Of a stretch of DNA of 64,000 bases, positions 1 through 6,462 are shown piece by piece. The notes beneath the pieces were generated by a model. That model was given only the letters and a program-made list of their open reading frames with translations, ran no database searches and was not told the DNA's origin. Location: NCBI GenBank assembly GCA_035439445.1, contig DAORKG010000014.1:1-64000 (forward strand), written 5' to 3'. Both the position numbers and the translations under genes were made by a program. Source of the stretch: UBA4416 sp035439445 (lineage in GTDB: Bacteria; Bacteroidota; Bacteroidia; B-17B0; Aurantibacillaceae). Numbering within the stretch: position 1 is the first letter of the stretch; each line of letters starts with the position of its first letter.

Positions 1-97
1 CTAACGGCATTTTTACTATAGCCTTACACTGGCAAGGCATTTCAAAGAACTTTTTATAAGCTAAAAGTAGTAATTATTTGCATATTAAGGCAATAAA

Positions 98-125
98 AAA
101 AGCTTCTAATAAATTAGAAGCTTTT
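98..125 (-). terminator. Terminator hairpin after the small basic gene
   Basis: A 13-bp perfect inverted repeat (AAAAGCTTCTAAT with its complement, 2-base loop) is followed on the minus strand by a T-rich run. It lies 14 bases beyond the stop codon of the minus-strand small protein at 140-286, so it most likely ends that two-gene transcript. The bases to its left (1-97) show no gene I can support. Confidence 0.7.
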
Positions 126-139
126 AATGTCATAAAATA

Positions 140-286
140 CTACGCCGCTTTTTTGTGTTTTGCTACTTTTAAAGCTTTCTTTTTTTTATGTTCTTTAATA
201 AAATCGCTTATTTCTTTTGCCTCTTGCACAGTAAGTTTTCTGTTTACAACATACAAATCAGGTTCTTTCGATTGTTTTCTTTTCAT
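140..286 (-). CDS. Small lysine-rich protein paired with the GNAT-like gene
   Basis: A 48-residue reading frame that starts MKRKQSKEPDLYVV and ends KKKKALKVAKHKKAA; 14 of 48 residues are lysine. Its ATG lies one base after the TAA stop of the gene at 288-800 on the same strand, and a terminator hairpin follows directly, so gene order, spacing and transcript end all support a real gene. The middle (LTVQEAKEISDFIKEH) looks like one amphipathic helix and the ends are highly basic, suggesting nucleic-acid or protein binding. I do not recognise the family. Because it is coupled to a GNAT-like gene, an accessory or antidote-like partner role is possible, but this is inference only. Confidence 0.6.
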   Translation of the reverse strand: MKRKQSKEPDLYVVNRKLTVQEAKEISDFIKEHKKKKALKVAKHKKAA

Positions 287-287
287 T

Positions 288-800
288 TTATTTATGTTTA
301 AAATATTGATTAATTAAAATTTCTGCATTCCCAGCTATTATGACCATTCGTTGCCCAACAGCCCTTGTTGCGCCAAGTGACTTACTGTAGTATTCTATTA
401 AAGACGTTTTTGCAATAAAACTTACAAAACCATCAAATCCCATATCTTTAGACACTTTACAAGCAAAGGCAAATAAATTACCTCCTACACCTTCATATAT
501 TTTATCCTTACCTCGGTTGAAATTTGCATTTTCAACTAAACTAATAAAAACAAAATCATCCATTTTTTGAATTGAGATTAAACCTTGAATTATATGTTTA
601 TTCTCAACCGTAGTCATTTTATACACTTCATTATTTTTATCTTTCAACTCCTTATGCCAATCAAATAACCAGTCCTTTTTCTTGATTTCCTTACTTGTTA
701 CTCTACTAAATTCAGTTTGAAAAGATTCGCCTGTTATAACATTTTCAATAGAATTAGTTAGCTTGTCAATCTCAATATTTACTTGCTTATGTTGTTTCAT
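288..800 (-). CDS. GNAT-like N-acetyltransferase family protein
   Basis: A 170-residue cytoplasmic protein without signal peptide or membrane segment. Residues about 60-155 resemble the core of a GNAT fold: a beta strand with FVFISLVENA, the acetyl-CoA loop-like segment YEGVGGNLFAFACKVSKDMGF, then a strand FVSFIAK and the helix LIEYYSKSLGAT typical of the C-terminal end of GNAT proteins. The substrate cannot be predicted. It is transcribed with the 48-residue basic protein that starts one base after its stop codon. The pair sits next to a tyrosine recombinase, in line with an accessory location. The GNAT assignment rests on pattern recognition; a degenerate, non-catalytic member is possible. 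Confidence 0.55.
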   Translation of the reverse strand: MKQHKQVNIEIDKLTNSIENVITGESFQTEFSRVTSKEIKKKDWLFDWHKELKDKNNEVYKMTTVENKHIIQGLISIQKMDDFVFISLVENANFNRGKDKIYEGVGGNLFAFACKVSKDMGFDGFVSFIAKTSLIEYYSKSLGATRAVGQRMVIIAGNAEILINQYFKHK

Positions 801-882
801 AATCGCCTATCAAATATACAAAAAAATAAGGTGTAAATAAAGCAGGATATTATACTATTTGTAAAATATCCTGCTAAAAAAT

Positions 883-1893
883 TTAAGATTTTATTTTGTG
901 CAAGGCATCAAACCTTGCATGAAACTTATCCATTTCTTCTTCCATAAACGAGTCTGCAAAAAACACATACCTGTAAAAAGATGGGCTGTGTGCCGTATGC
1001 CCTGATATTAATCGTACGTTAGTTTCATTCATGCCCATCCTCAACATGGTAGTTATGGCGGTGCGGCGCATGGTGTGTGAGCTTACCATATCACAAAACC
1101 TAAAATGTTGCTTGGTGCTTGCATCCTTATAAATGATTATTGGTTGCCCTCGCTTGTTGCGTGTTTTAATAATCTCTTCTGTCCAGCCAGCCAACAAGGC
1201 AATTTTTTTAATGGCAATATTAAAATTTACTCCCGAAATAGGAGGAAACACGGTTGTTTTGCGGCGTCGGTACTTATGCAAAATATCTAAGGCATACTGT
1301 GGTAAATAAATACGGGAGTAAACCTGTGTTTTTTGGGAGCGCACATACACATAGGTGTTATTACCAATTACTTCAATATTACTTGGTTTTAAATTGATTA
1401 AATCACTAAAGCGTAAAGCGGTGGTGCAACCAAACACAAACACATCTTTTAATTTTTGTAACCGTTTGCATAAACTGTTTTCAAATGCTTTATCGTAAAT
1501 CAAAAAATGCAAACGTTCGGGCGAAAGTACAATTACCGGTATATCTTCGTTTGTTTTGTAAAATCTTTGGTAATAGGGCCCAACATTAATAATGAGTTCT
1601 TCCTGCAGCCAGGCAAAAAATGCACGCAGCAATTTCATCATACCACCCACATAGTTATCATGATGATTGCAATTGTTAAACAAATAGTTGGTAAACTCCA
1701 GATAAAATTTTTTCCAGTAATTGGTTTCGGCAGTTTTAGCTCTCATGTTAAGCATTTCCCAATCTTTAATAATGAGTGGCTTATCATGGCGAGTTTGATA
1801 ATTTATCAAATGTTTCAGTAAAGTTTCGTAACCATCAATAGAAACCTGTTTAACTTTAAAACCATTTTTTTGAAGGCGAGCGCCTTTTTTCAT
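883..1893 (-). CDS. Tyrosine recombinase (phage integrase family), 5' end apparently frameshifted
   Basis: A 336-residue site-specific recombinase. An N-terminal SAM-like core-binding domain (about residues 15-110) is followed by the catalytic domain with Arg161 (GCTTALRFSDL), a beta-hairpin lysine near 188, His273-x-x-Arg276 (SSHTMRR), His299 (LISGHT) and the nucleophile tyrosine, probably Tyr309 (SFYRYV). All catalytic positions are present, so chemistry should be intact. The first ATG in frame is at 1893, but open sequence upstream encodes QELIPLYISFIKD, which matches the usual start of this Bacteroidota integrase group, so the real protein probably began at 1945 and is interrupted by one extra A. 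No obvious att site or cargo module is visible; the neighbouring 43-bp repeats are a possible target. Confidence 0.85.
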   Translation of the reverse strand: MKKGARLQKNGFKVKQVSIDGYETLLKHLINYQTRHDKPLIIKDWEMLNMRAKTAETNYWKKFYLEFTNYLFNNCNHHDNYVGGMMKLLRAFFAWLQEELIINVGPYYQRFYKTNEDIPVIVLSPERLHFLIYDKAFENSLCKRLQKLKDVFVFGCTTALRFSDLINLKPSNIEVIGNNTYVYVRSQKTQVYSRIYLPQYALDILHKYRRRKTTVFPPISGVNFNIAIKKIALLAGWTEEIIKTRNKRGQPIIIYKDASTKQHFRFCDMVSSHTMRRTAITTMLRMGMNETNVRLISGHTAHSPSFYRYVFFADSFMEEEMDKFHARFDALHKIKS

Positions 1894-1945
1894 ATCCTTA
1901 ATAAAACTGATGTATAAGGGAATGAGTTCTTGTCCTTTTTTTCAT
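1894..1945 (-). other. Displaced 5' end of the recombinase gene with an A7 slippage tract
   Basis: On the minus strand an ATG at 1945-1943 is followed by seven A residues (1942-1936) and then GGACAAGAACTC. With six A residues the frame would read M-K-K-G-Q-E-L-I-P-L-Y-I-S-F-I-K-D and join the recombinase at its annotated Met without a stop. As written, the ATG frame ends after about 15 codons and the recombinase frame meets TGA immediately upstream. This is either a sequencing or assembly indel, a recent inactivating or truncating mutation, or a slippage-prone switch controlling recombinase production. Confidence 0.6.
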
Positions 1946-2113
1946 ACTGTGTTTTTTAACTAAGGTCGGTAGTTACAAAACCCTGCAGCACATTCCTAAT
2001 TTTATTTTACTTACAGTTTATTGTTGTCAAGTTTGAAGAACAACTCATTCTATATTATGATATGTCTCTGAGCAGTGTGCAAAAATCCCGCGGCACTTTC
2101 TACAAAACCTCTA

Positions 2114-2295
2114 GAATAGGTTGTACTTCCCATGGAGATAGGGGGTAAATCCCAGAGAATAGGACACACTTCCCATGGGGATAGAGGGTAAATCCCCGGG
2201 AATAGGCCGCACTTCCCATGGGGATAGAGGGTAAATCCCAAAGAATAGGTCGCACTTCCCTTGGGCTTAGGGGGTAAATCCAAGGGAATAGGGCA
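2114..2295. repeat. Four tandem copies of a 43-bp repeat plus a partial fifth
   Basis: GAATAGG recurs at exactly 2114, 2157, 2200, 2243 and 2286, giving a constant 43-base period; ACTTCCC recurs at 2125, 2168, 2211 and 2254. Each unit contains GAATAGG, a variable 4-base segment, ACTTCCCATGGGGATA, GAGGGTAAATCCC and 3 variable bases. Within a unit CCCATGGGG and GGGTAAATCCC are short inverted repeats that could form small hairpins. The units are clearly more GC-rich than the surrounding DNA. There are no spacers between copies, so this is a minisatellite-type array and not a CRISPR. It lies upstream of the recombinase start. Confidence 0.95.
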
Positions 2296-2593
2296 CCATT
2301 CTCTTCGGATTTTTTAAATTTCTCTCATCATCTAGCTCAAATATTACTGTAAAATAGAGTTGTTAATTAGCCTTAATAATCCTAACGGTTAGCTTGATGG
2401 CTCAGTTAAATGTTAATACAAATTTTCTACAAACTATTTTTTGTTACCACTTATAAATTAAAAGCTACCACTTATTTGCCGGTTACAGCTAACGGTTAAA
2501 AAACTAACATTTTTACTTTTTTTAACCAATGTTAAAATAAAGTTTTGGCACGTGCCTTGAAAACATTTGTGCAAGAACAAAAAATAAAAAACG

Positions 2594-2617
2594 CTTTGAC
2601 TCCGCTCAGCGTGACAG
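2594..2617. repeat. REP-like dispersed repeat, copy 1
   Basis: Contains GACTCCGCTCAGCGTGACAG, a member of the family summarised as TTCGACTCCGCTCAGGGTGACA that recurs at 2751, 33536, 33570, 39348, 39431, 39871 and 39906, always between genes. It lies just before the small open frame at 2633. Confidence 0.75.
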
Positions 2618-2632
2618 AAGTAAAAAAAGAAA

Positions 2633-2737
2633 ATGAATATGGGAAAAGAAAATATTAACCAAAGCTATCGGCATCGAGGGATGAATGTATCTGAGTTGTT
2701 TTATTATTTGGCAACGGAAAGGAGAAAAAAAGAGTGA
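2633..2737 (+). CDS. Possible 34-residue small protein between two REP-like repeats
   Basis: An ATG-started frame encoding a 34-residue peptide beginning MNMGKENINQSYRHRGMNV and ending LATERRKKE. It is preceded by an A-rich, Bacteroidota-like translation start region and flanked on both sides by REP-like repeats. The composition (Tyr-, Arg- and Lys-rich with a helical FYYL segment) is not random-looking. There is no known homologue that I can recognise, no independent support such as operon coupling, and it could be chance. It may belong with the gene at 2941, which shares the same orientation. Confidence 0.3.
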   Translation: MNMGKENINQSYRHRGMNVSELFYYLATERRKKE

Positions 2738-2750
2738 CAAATAAAAAAAG

Positions 2751-2775
2751 CCCTTCGACTTCGCTCAGGGTGACA
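2751..2775. repeat. REP-like dispersed repeat, copy 2
   Basis: CCTTCGACTTCGCTCAGGGT followed by GACA: same family and same orientation as copy 1, about 150 bases away. The two copies flank the small open frame at 2633-2737. Confidence 0.8.
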
Positions 2776-2810
2776 AAAATTAAAAACTTGCTATGAGTAG
2801 CAGTGCGAAT

Positions 2811-2826
2811 CCCGATAGCTATCGGG
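2811..2826. repeat. Perfect 16-bp palindrome CCCGATAGCTATCGGG
   Basis: Both halves are exactly complementary (CCCGATAG and CTATCGGG). It lies in the intergenic leader of the gene at 2941 and has no T tract, so it is not a terminator of standard form. From general familiarity, similar GATAGCTATC palindromes are scattered in other Bacteroidota genomes; no second copy is seen in this window. Confidence 0.7.
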
Positions 2827-2845
2827 AATGCAAGCGGTATTCTTA

Positions 2846-2916
2846 AAACACTTTCACGAAAGCAAAGTGTTTCAATAAAAAAAACAATAAAAAAAGTCTT
2901 ATCGAAAAACGATAAG
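2846..2916 (+). promoter_or_regulatory. Two consecutive hairpins in the leader of the gene at 2941
   Basis: First hairpin: AAACACTTT (2846-2854) pairs with AAAGTGTTT (2864-2872). Second: CTTATCG (2898-2904) pairs with CGATAAG (2910-2916) over an AAAAA loop. The second ends 24 bases before the ATG at 2941. They may stabilise the transcript or mask the translation start; neither is followed by a clean T tract. Confidence 0.4.
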
Positions 2917-2940
2917 CAATAACAACTTAAAATTAAAAGT

Positions 2941-3636
2941 ATGAGTAATTCAAAATTTATCCCCTCAGGGGATTCAGACAAAGTTGTTTGGCTAAACAAC
3001 TTTACAACTAAAATGGGATTGTATGCAACCCAATTAGGTGTAACCACAGCCGAGCTAAGTTCATTGCAAAAAGATAATGCTTACTTCTCTTACTTAATTA
3101 GTATGATGGAAGTGTATCGTCAAAACTTGTTGAACTTATCTTCTTACAAAAACATGCTAAAGCATGCTATTGGGCAGCAACATATTGGGGCATTGCCTGT
3201 ATTACCAAACCTGGGCACAGCGCCTCCATCAGTACCCGAAGGGGTGTTTGACCGAGTCAGCAAATTAGTAACACGTGTAAAAGCAAGTTTAAATTACACC
3301 GATGCTATTGGTAACGACTTAGGTATTATATCCCCAACCCAAACCATCGATTTGGCAACTTTGCAACCTGTGTTAAAAGTTAACATTGATGGAGATAGAC
3401 CACATATTAAATGCAGCAAAGGTTATGCAGATGCAATTGACCTGTATGTGGACCGAAAAGATGGAGCAGGCTTTGTGTTGATAGGTCGATTGACCAAGCC
3501 TGATTACATTGATGTGGTTGATTTGCCTGCCAATACGGTGTTAGCCGAATGGGACTACAAAGCACGCTATGTCATTGCCAATAATGTGGTAGGTGTTATG
3601 AGTGCCGTGGTGAGTGTGGTGGTGAAGAAGTCGTAG
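2941..3636 (+). CDS. Hypothetical protein, helical N-terminus and beta-rich C-terminus
   Basis: A 231-residue cytoplasmic protein of unknown function. Residues 13-80 look helical (VVWLNNFTTKMGLYATQLG...), residues 83-100 form a Pro-rich linker (GALPVLPNLGTAPPSVPEG), 103-125 are again helical, and 145-230 look like a fibronectin-type-III-like beta domain (LKVNIDGDRPHIKCSKGY, LIGRLTKPDYIDVVDLP, YKARYVIANNVVGVMS). The layout resembles a family of uncharacterised Bacteroidota proteins of about 200-230 residues that I recall from repeat-rich intergenic neighbourhoods, but I cannot name it. There is no signal peptide. A terminator follows at 3722. It is surrounded by palindromes and dispersed repeats on both sides, suggesting an accessory island. 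Confidence 0.75.
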   Translation: MSNSKFIPSGDSDKVVWLNNFTTKMGLYATQLGVTTAELSSLQKDNAYFSYLISMMEVYRQNLLNLSSYKNMLKHAIGQQHIGALPVLPNLGTAPPSVPEGVFDRVSKLVTRVKASLNYTDAIGNDLGIISPTQTIDLATLQPVLKVNIDGDRPHIKCSKGYADAIDLYVDRKDGAGFVLIGRLTKPDYIDVVDLPANTVLAEWDYKARYVIANNVVGVMSAVVSVVVKKS

Positions 3637-3670
3637 CTTCGAGTGCCTCAGCTACCAAAGAGAACAACCT

Positions 3671-3720
3671 CCCCCGTTCGCTATCCAGCGAACACCCCTT
3701 CTAGAGGGGGATAAAAAACA
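3671..3720. repeat. Dispersed repeat beginning CTCCCCCGTTCGC, copy 1
   Basis: Contains CTCCCCCGTTCGC, an inner inverted repeat TTCGCT/AGCGAA, then CACCCCTTCTAGAGGGGGAT and an A run. A second copy occurs at 4121-4170 in the same orientation, differing mainly in the inner stem. Each copy carries two hairpins; the second (CCCCTTCTAGAGGGG) followed by A residues would act as a terminator-like structure on the opposite strand. Confidence 0.8.
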
Positions 3721-3721
3721 C

Positions 3722-3749
3722 CCTCTGTTAGAAATAGCAGAGGTTTTTT
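3722..3749 (+). terminator. Terminator after the hypothetical gene at 2941
   Basis: CCTCTG (3722-3727) pairs with CAGAGG (3738-3743), followed by TTTTTT. It lies about 85 bases after the stop codon of the gene at 2941-3636. Confidence 0.7.
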
Positions 3750-3786
3750 GTTTTATTAAATTACCAATAGATAAATAAAATATTTG

Positions 3787-4025
3787 ATGATACAAATGAG
3801 TTTTCCGCCTCATAAATTTGACGAAGAAAATCGAACTTATATTCTGCCAGGTATGTGCGACGATTCTGGGCTGTTTGAGTCTGAGGGTTACTGAGCTTGA
3901 CGAAGTACACGAGGACGAGTTTCCAGAATCGGGCGGGAAAATAAGTTCAGATTTTTAAGGAAAATATATGCAGCGGTGATTTTTCTTTGCTAAGCTTTCT
4001 TTGTATGGTTGACAAAGAAAGCGCA
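3787..4025. repeat. Composite inverted-repeat element, copy A
   Basis: This part of the 588-base gap 3637-4224 holds no gene. It contains an interrupted inverted repeat GATTCTGG (3862-3869) / CCAGAATC (3923-3930) next to GGGCTGTTTGAG, and 64 bases later an 11-bp perfect hairpin GCTTTCTTTGT (3994-4004) / ACAAAGAAAGC (4012-4022). The reverse complement of 31116-31315 has the same two parts in the same order with related sequence (CGA-n-GATT, GGGCTGTT, then a CTTTCTGT hairpin), so the two loci are diverged copies of one non-coding element. A 35-codon open frame inside it is probably not a gene. Confidence 0.6.
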
Positions 4026-4120
4026 TCATATAATGTATATATTATTCTTACTACGTTCTCGATACACTTTGCAAAAGAAGCAGCAAAGCTACGAGAACTG
4101 ACAGTATTATTAAACAATTC

Positions 4121-4170
4121 CTCCCCCGTTCGCCAGCTGGCGGACACCCCCTCCAGAGGGGGATAAAAAA
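4121..4170. repeat. Dispersed repeat beginning CTCCCCCGTTCGC, copy 2
   Basis: Second copy of the element at 3671. Here the inner stem is CGCCAGCTGGCG, a 12-bp perfect palindrome, followed by CACCCCCTCCAGAGGGGGAT and an A run. The change in the stem relative to copy 1 keeps base pairing (CGCTATCCAGCG there), which suggests selection on structure. Confidence 0.8.
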
Positions 4171-4200
4171 AATCCCCTCATGTATTTACATGAAGGGATT
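4171..4200 (-). terminator. Terminator of pckA
   Basis: Imperfect 13-bp stem AATCCCCTCATGT / ACATGAAGGGATT with a 4-base loop; on the minus strand it is followed by an eight-T run. It lies 24 bases beyond the pckA stop codon. Confidence 0.8.
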
Positions 4201-4224
4201 TTTATAATTAATAAAACCTATTTA

Positions 4225-5838
4225 TTAAGCTTCTTGTTCAACTTTTGGAGCTGCTGCTAAAATTTCGGCATTAGCTGCAGAGGCATACTGATCAAAGTTT
4301 TTTACAAATTGCTCAGCTAAGTTTTTAGCTTTAGCATCATAAGCTGCTTTATCAGCCCATGAGTTGCGAGGGTCTAAAATTTCAGTTGGAACATTAGCAC
4401 AAGCTTTAGGGAATTTTAATCCGAAGAAGTTTGTTGTACCATATTCAGCTTTATCTAATTCACCGTTTAATGCAGCAGTAATTAAAGCACGAGTGTAAGA
4501 TAATTTAATACGATTACCAACACCGTAGCTTCCGCCAACCCATCCGGTATTTAATAACCAAACGTTTACGTTGTGTTTCTTTAATTTTTCACCTAATAAC
4601 TCAGCATATTTTGTTGGGTGTAAAGGTAAAAACGCTTTACCGAAACAAGCAGAGAAAGTAGTTGTAGGTTCAGTAATACCCATTTCAGTTCCTGCAACTT
4701 TAGCCGTGTAACCGGAAATGAAGTTATACATTGCCTGACCAGTTGTTAACTTAGAGATTGGAGGTAAAACACCAAATGCATCACAAGTTAAAAAGAAAAT
4801 ATTTTTAGGAATATCACCAACAGCAGGAGTAACTGCATTGTCGATATAGTTAGCAGGGTAACTTACACGTGTATTTTCTGTTTTAGAAATATCAGCGTAG
4901 TTAACTGTAGTTGTTCCTTCGTAGTAGTTAATGTTTTCTAATAACGAACCAAATTTAATGGCGTTAAAAATTTGAGGTTCTTTTTCAGCAGTTAAATCAA
5001 CACATTTTGCATAGCAACCTCCTTCAAAGTTAAATACTGAATTATCAGCCCATCCGTGCTCATCATCACCAATTAACTTACGGTTAGGGTCAGCAGATAA
5101 AGTAGTTTTACCTGTACCTGATAAACCAAAGAAAATAGCAGTATCTCCATCTTTACCGATATTTGCAGAACAGTGCATTGATAACACTTTTTGCTCATGA
5201 GGTAAAATGTAGTTTAATACTGAGAAAATTGATTTTTTAATTTCACCTGTATAAGCAGTTCCACCAATTAAAATAGTTTTTTTAGTGAAATTGATAATTG
5301 CAAAGTTATGCTGGCGAGTTCCGTCGATTTTTGGATCTGCTCTGAAACCCGGAGCATTTAAAATCACCCAGTCATGCTTAAATGTTTTAATTTCATCAGC
5401 AGTAGGGCGTAAAAATAAGTTATATGAAAACAAGTTAGCCCAAGGAGTTTCGTTAACTACACGAATGTTGATTCTGAATTTAGGATCAGCACAAGCATAA
5501 GCATCACGCACAAAAACCTCTTTACCTGCTAAGTATGCCAACATACGGTTATGTAATAAATCAAATTTATCTGATTCAAAACGGTTGTTCACATCTCCCC
5601 ACCAAACACTGTCTTTCGTGTTTTCGTCATAAACCACAAATTTATCTTTAGGAGAGCGGCCGGTAAATTCACCGGTATCAACAGCTAAAGCACCAACATC
5701 AGTTAATACACCTTGTCCGCGAATAATAGTTTCCTCAACAAGTTCAGATGGATGTAAATTCCAATAAGCCATTTCTACATTAGCAAGGCCTAACTGAGCC
5801 ACAGAAGCATCTTGTGCTTTTAGTCCAATTTCGTTCAT
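4225..5838 (-). CDS. pckA: Phosphoenolpyruvate carboxykinase (ATP)
   Basis: Converts oxaloacetate and ATP to phosphoenolpyruvate, CO2 and ADP, the entry step of gluconeogenesis. The 537-residue length is normal for the ATP-dependent family. Visible signatures: substrate-binding Arg in FTGRSPKDKF (about 58-67), IGGTAYTGEIKKS (191-203), the kinase-1 P-loop GLSGTGKTT (238-246) and the metal-binding kinase-2 segment LIGDDEHGW (255-263). The ATG at 5838 is the first start after an A-rich leader; the protein begins directly with the expected family N-terminus. The gene is monocistronic, bounded by terminators at 4171 and 5885. Confidence 0.97.
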   Translation of the reverse strand: MNEIGLKAQDASVAQLGLANVEMAYWNLHPSELVEETIIRGQGVLTDVGALAVDTGEFTGRSPKDKFVVYDENTKDSVWWGDVNNRFESDKFDLLHNRMLAYLAGKEVFVRDAYACADPKFRINIRVVNETPWANLFSYNLFLRPTADEIKTFKHDWVILNAPGFRADPKIDGTRQHNFAIINFTKKTILIGGTAYTGEIKKSIFSVLNYILPHEQKVLSMHCSANIGKDGDTAIFFGLSGTGKTTLSADPNRKLIGDDEHGWADNSVFNFEGGCYAKCVDLTAEKEPQIFNAIKFGSLLENINYYEGTTTVNYADISKTENTRVSYPANYIDNAVTPAVGDIPKNIFFLTCDAFGVLPPISKLTTGQAMYNFISGYTAKVAGTEMGITEPTTTFSACFGKAFLPLHPTKYAELLGEKLKKHNVNVWLLNTGWVGGSYGVGNRIKLSYTRALITAALNGELDKAEYGTTNFFGLKFPKACANVPTEILDPRNSWADKAAYDAKAKNLAEQFVKNFDQYASAANAEILAAAPKVEQEA

Positions 5839-5884
5839 TTTTAAAAAGAATTTAGTTTTTAGTTAGGCCACAAAAGTACAAAAA

Positions 5885-5910
5885 AAATCGAGTCGTTAAG
5901 GACTCGATTT
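5885..5910 (-). terminator. Terminator between the lipoprotein gene and pckA
   Basis: Ten-bp perfect stem AAATCGAGTC / GACTCGATTT with a 6-base loop, followed on the minus strand by a T run. It ends the transcript of the lipoprotein gene at 5989 and separates it from pckA. Confidence 0.85.
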
Positions 5911-5988
5911 TCCACAATTTTGCGATGAAAACTTATTTTTTGTTGAAAAATAAGTGAATTTGAACGGATTTATGATAAATATCAGCTA

Positions 5989-6396
5989 TTATCTGCCGCT
6001 ATGCTGGCTTTCTGTATTTTCATTTATAACAATTAAATCACTACCAGCTGTTATTTTTCTTACTTCTTCAATAAATGCTACTAAATCTTTTTTAGCAGTA
6101 AGTTCAGATAGGGTAAAACAATAATCGGTTTCGCCTTCACGTCCCCATCTTACGGTTTTGTAGGCTGGTTTTAATGGATGCCCGTCCACGTATGCTAAAA
6201 ATGGAGTTCTTTTTTGGTCGGTGCCGGCACCTTTGCTGATAAAAGAAACAATTAAACGGTATGTTTTTGGAGCATCAGGAGTTGTAGCTGTGGTTGCAGA
6301 TGCGGAGCTTTCAGTAGTTTTAGTAGCTTCTTTTTTTGATTTACAAGACATACAAGCTAAACTAACTAATGAGGCTAAAAAAAATATTCTTTTCAT
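5989..6396 (-). CDS. Small lipoprotein of unknown function
   Basis: A 135-residue protein with a lipoprotein signal: MKRIFFLASLVSLACMSC followed by KSKKEATK. The lipidated cysteine is probably Cys18, since CKSKK also follows the lipobox of the TlpA-like lipoprotein at 9607. After a Thr/Ala/Ser-rich linker (20-45) comes a compact domain (46-135) with FISKGAGTD, AYVDGHPLKPAYKTVRWGREGE and a C-terminal segment containing IVINENTESQHSGR. I do not recognise the domain. Expected location is the inner leaflet of the outer membrane or the periplasm. It lies downstream of smpB on the same strand (66-base gap) but is likely a separate function. Confidence 0.75.
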   Translation of the reverse strand: MKRIFFLASLVSLACMSCKSKKEATKTTESSASATTATTPDAPKTYRLIVSFISKGAGTDQKRTPFLAYVDGHPLKPAYKTVRWGREGETDYCFTLSELTAKKDLVAFIEEVRKITAGSDLIVINENTESQHSGR

Positions 6397-6462
6397 AATA
6401 TGTGTATTATAGTAGTGTAAAAGTAGTGATTTTGTAATTTGATTACTATTAAAGGATGTTAA

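Larger units (their letters stand above)
1946..2632. other. Long intergenic region upstream of the recombinase
   Basis: About 690 bases with no convincing gene. It contains the 43-bp tandem repeats (2114-2295), a T-rich AT-rich stretch (2296-2590), a 10-base direct repeat TACCACTTAT at 2445-2454 and 2466-2475, two copies of CTAACGGTTA-like sequence near 2382 and 2490, and the first REP-like repeat at 2594. An open frame crossing the tandem repeats on the minus strand is disregarded, because the 43-base period is not a multiple of three and the frame simply shifts from copy to copy. Confidence 0.6.

Noticed and set aside
1..60. Possible C-terminal end of a gene entering from the left (frame ending NGIFTIALHWQGISKNFL)
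   Set aside because: Only 18 codons, no recognisable family, and no terminator for that strand; too little to support.
78..317. Plus-strand open frame rich in Phe and Ser
   Set aside because: It is the complement of the lysine-rich small gene and terminator; poly-K on one strand gives poly-F on the other.
2050..2283. Minus-strand open frame of 77 codons rich in Pro and Gly across the 43-bp repeats
   Set aside because: The period of 43 is not a multiple of three, the peptide changes frame with every unit, and there is no translation start signal.
2114..2295. CRISPR array
   Set aside because: Units abut without spacers and no cas gene is present; it is a tandem minisatellite.
2655..3047. Minus-strand open frame overlapping the repeats and the 5' end of the gene at 2941
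   Set aside because: It runs through REP-like repeats and the opposing gene with a non-native composition.
883..3636. Complete integrative element (prophage or conjugative transposon)
   Set aside because: Apart from the recombinase there are no mobilisation, replication or structural genes and no visible att repeats.
3787..3894. 35-codon open frame (starts MIQMSFPPHKFDEENR)
   Set aside because: It lies within the composite repeat element whose other copy has no equivalent frame.
3947..4147. 66-codon minus-strand open frame
   Set aside because: Spans a hairpin and part of a dispersed repeat; no start region or family resemblance.
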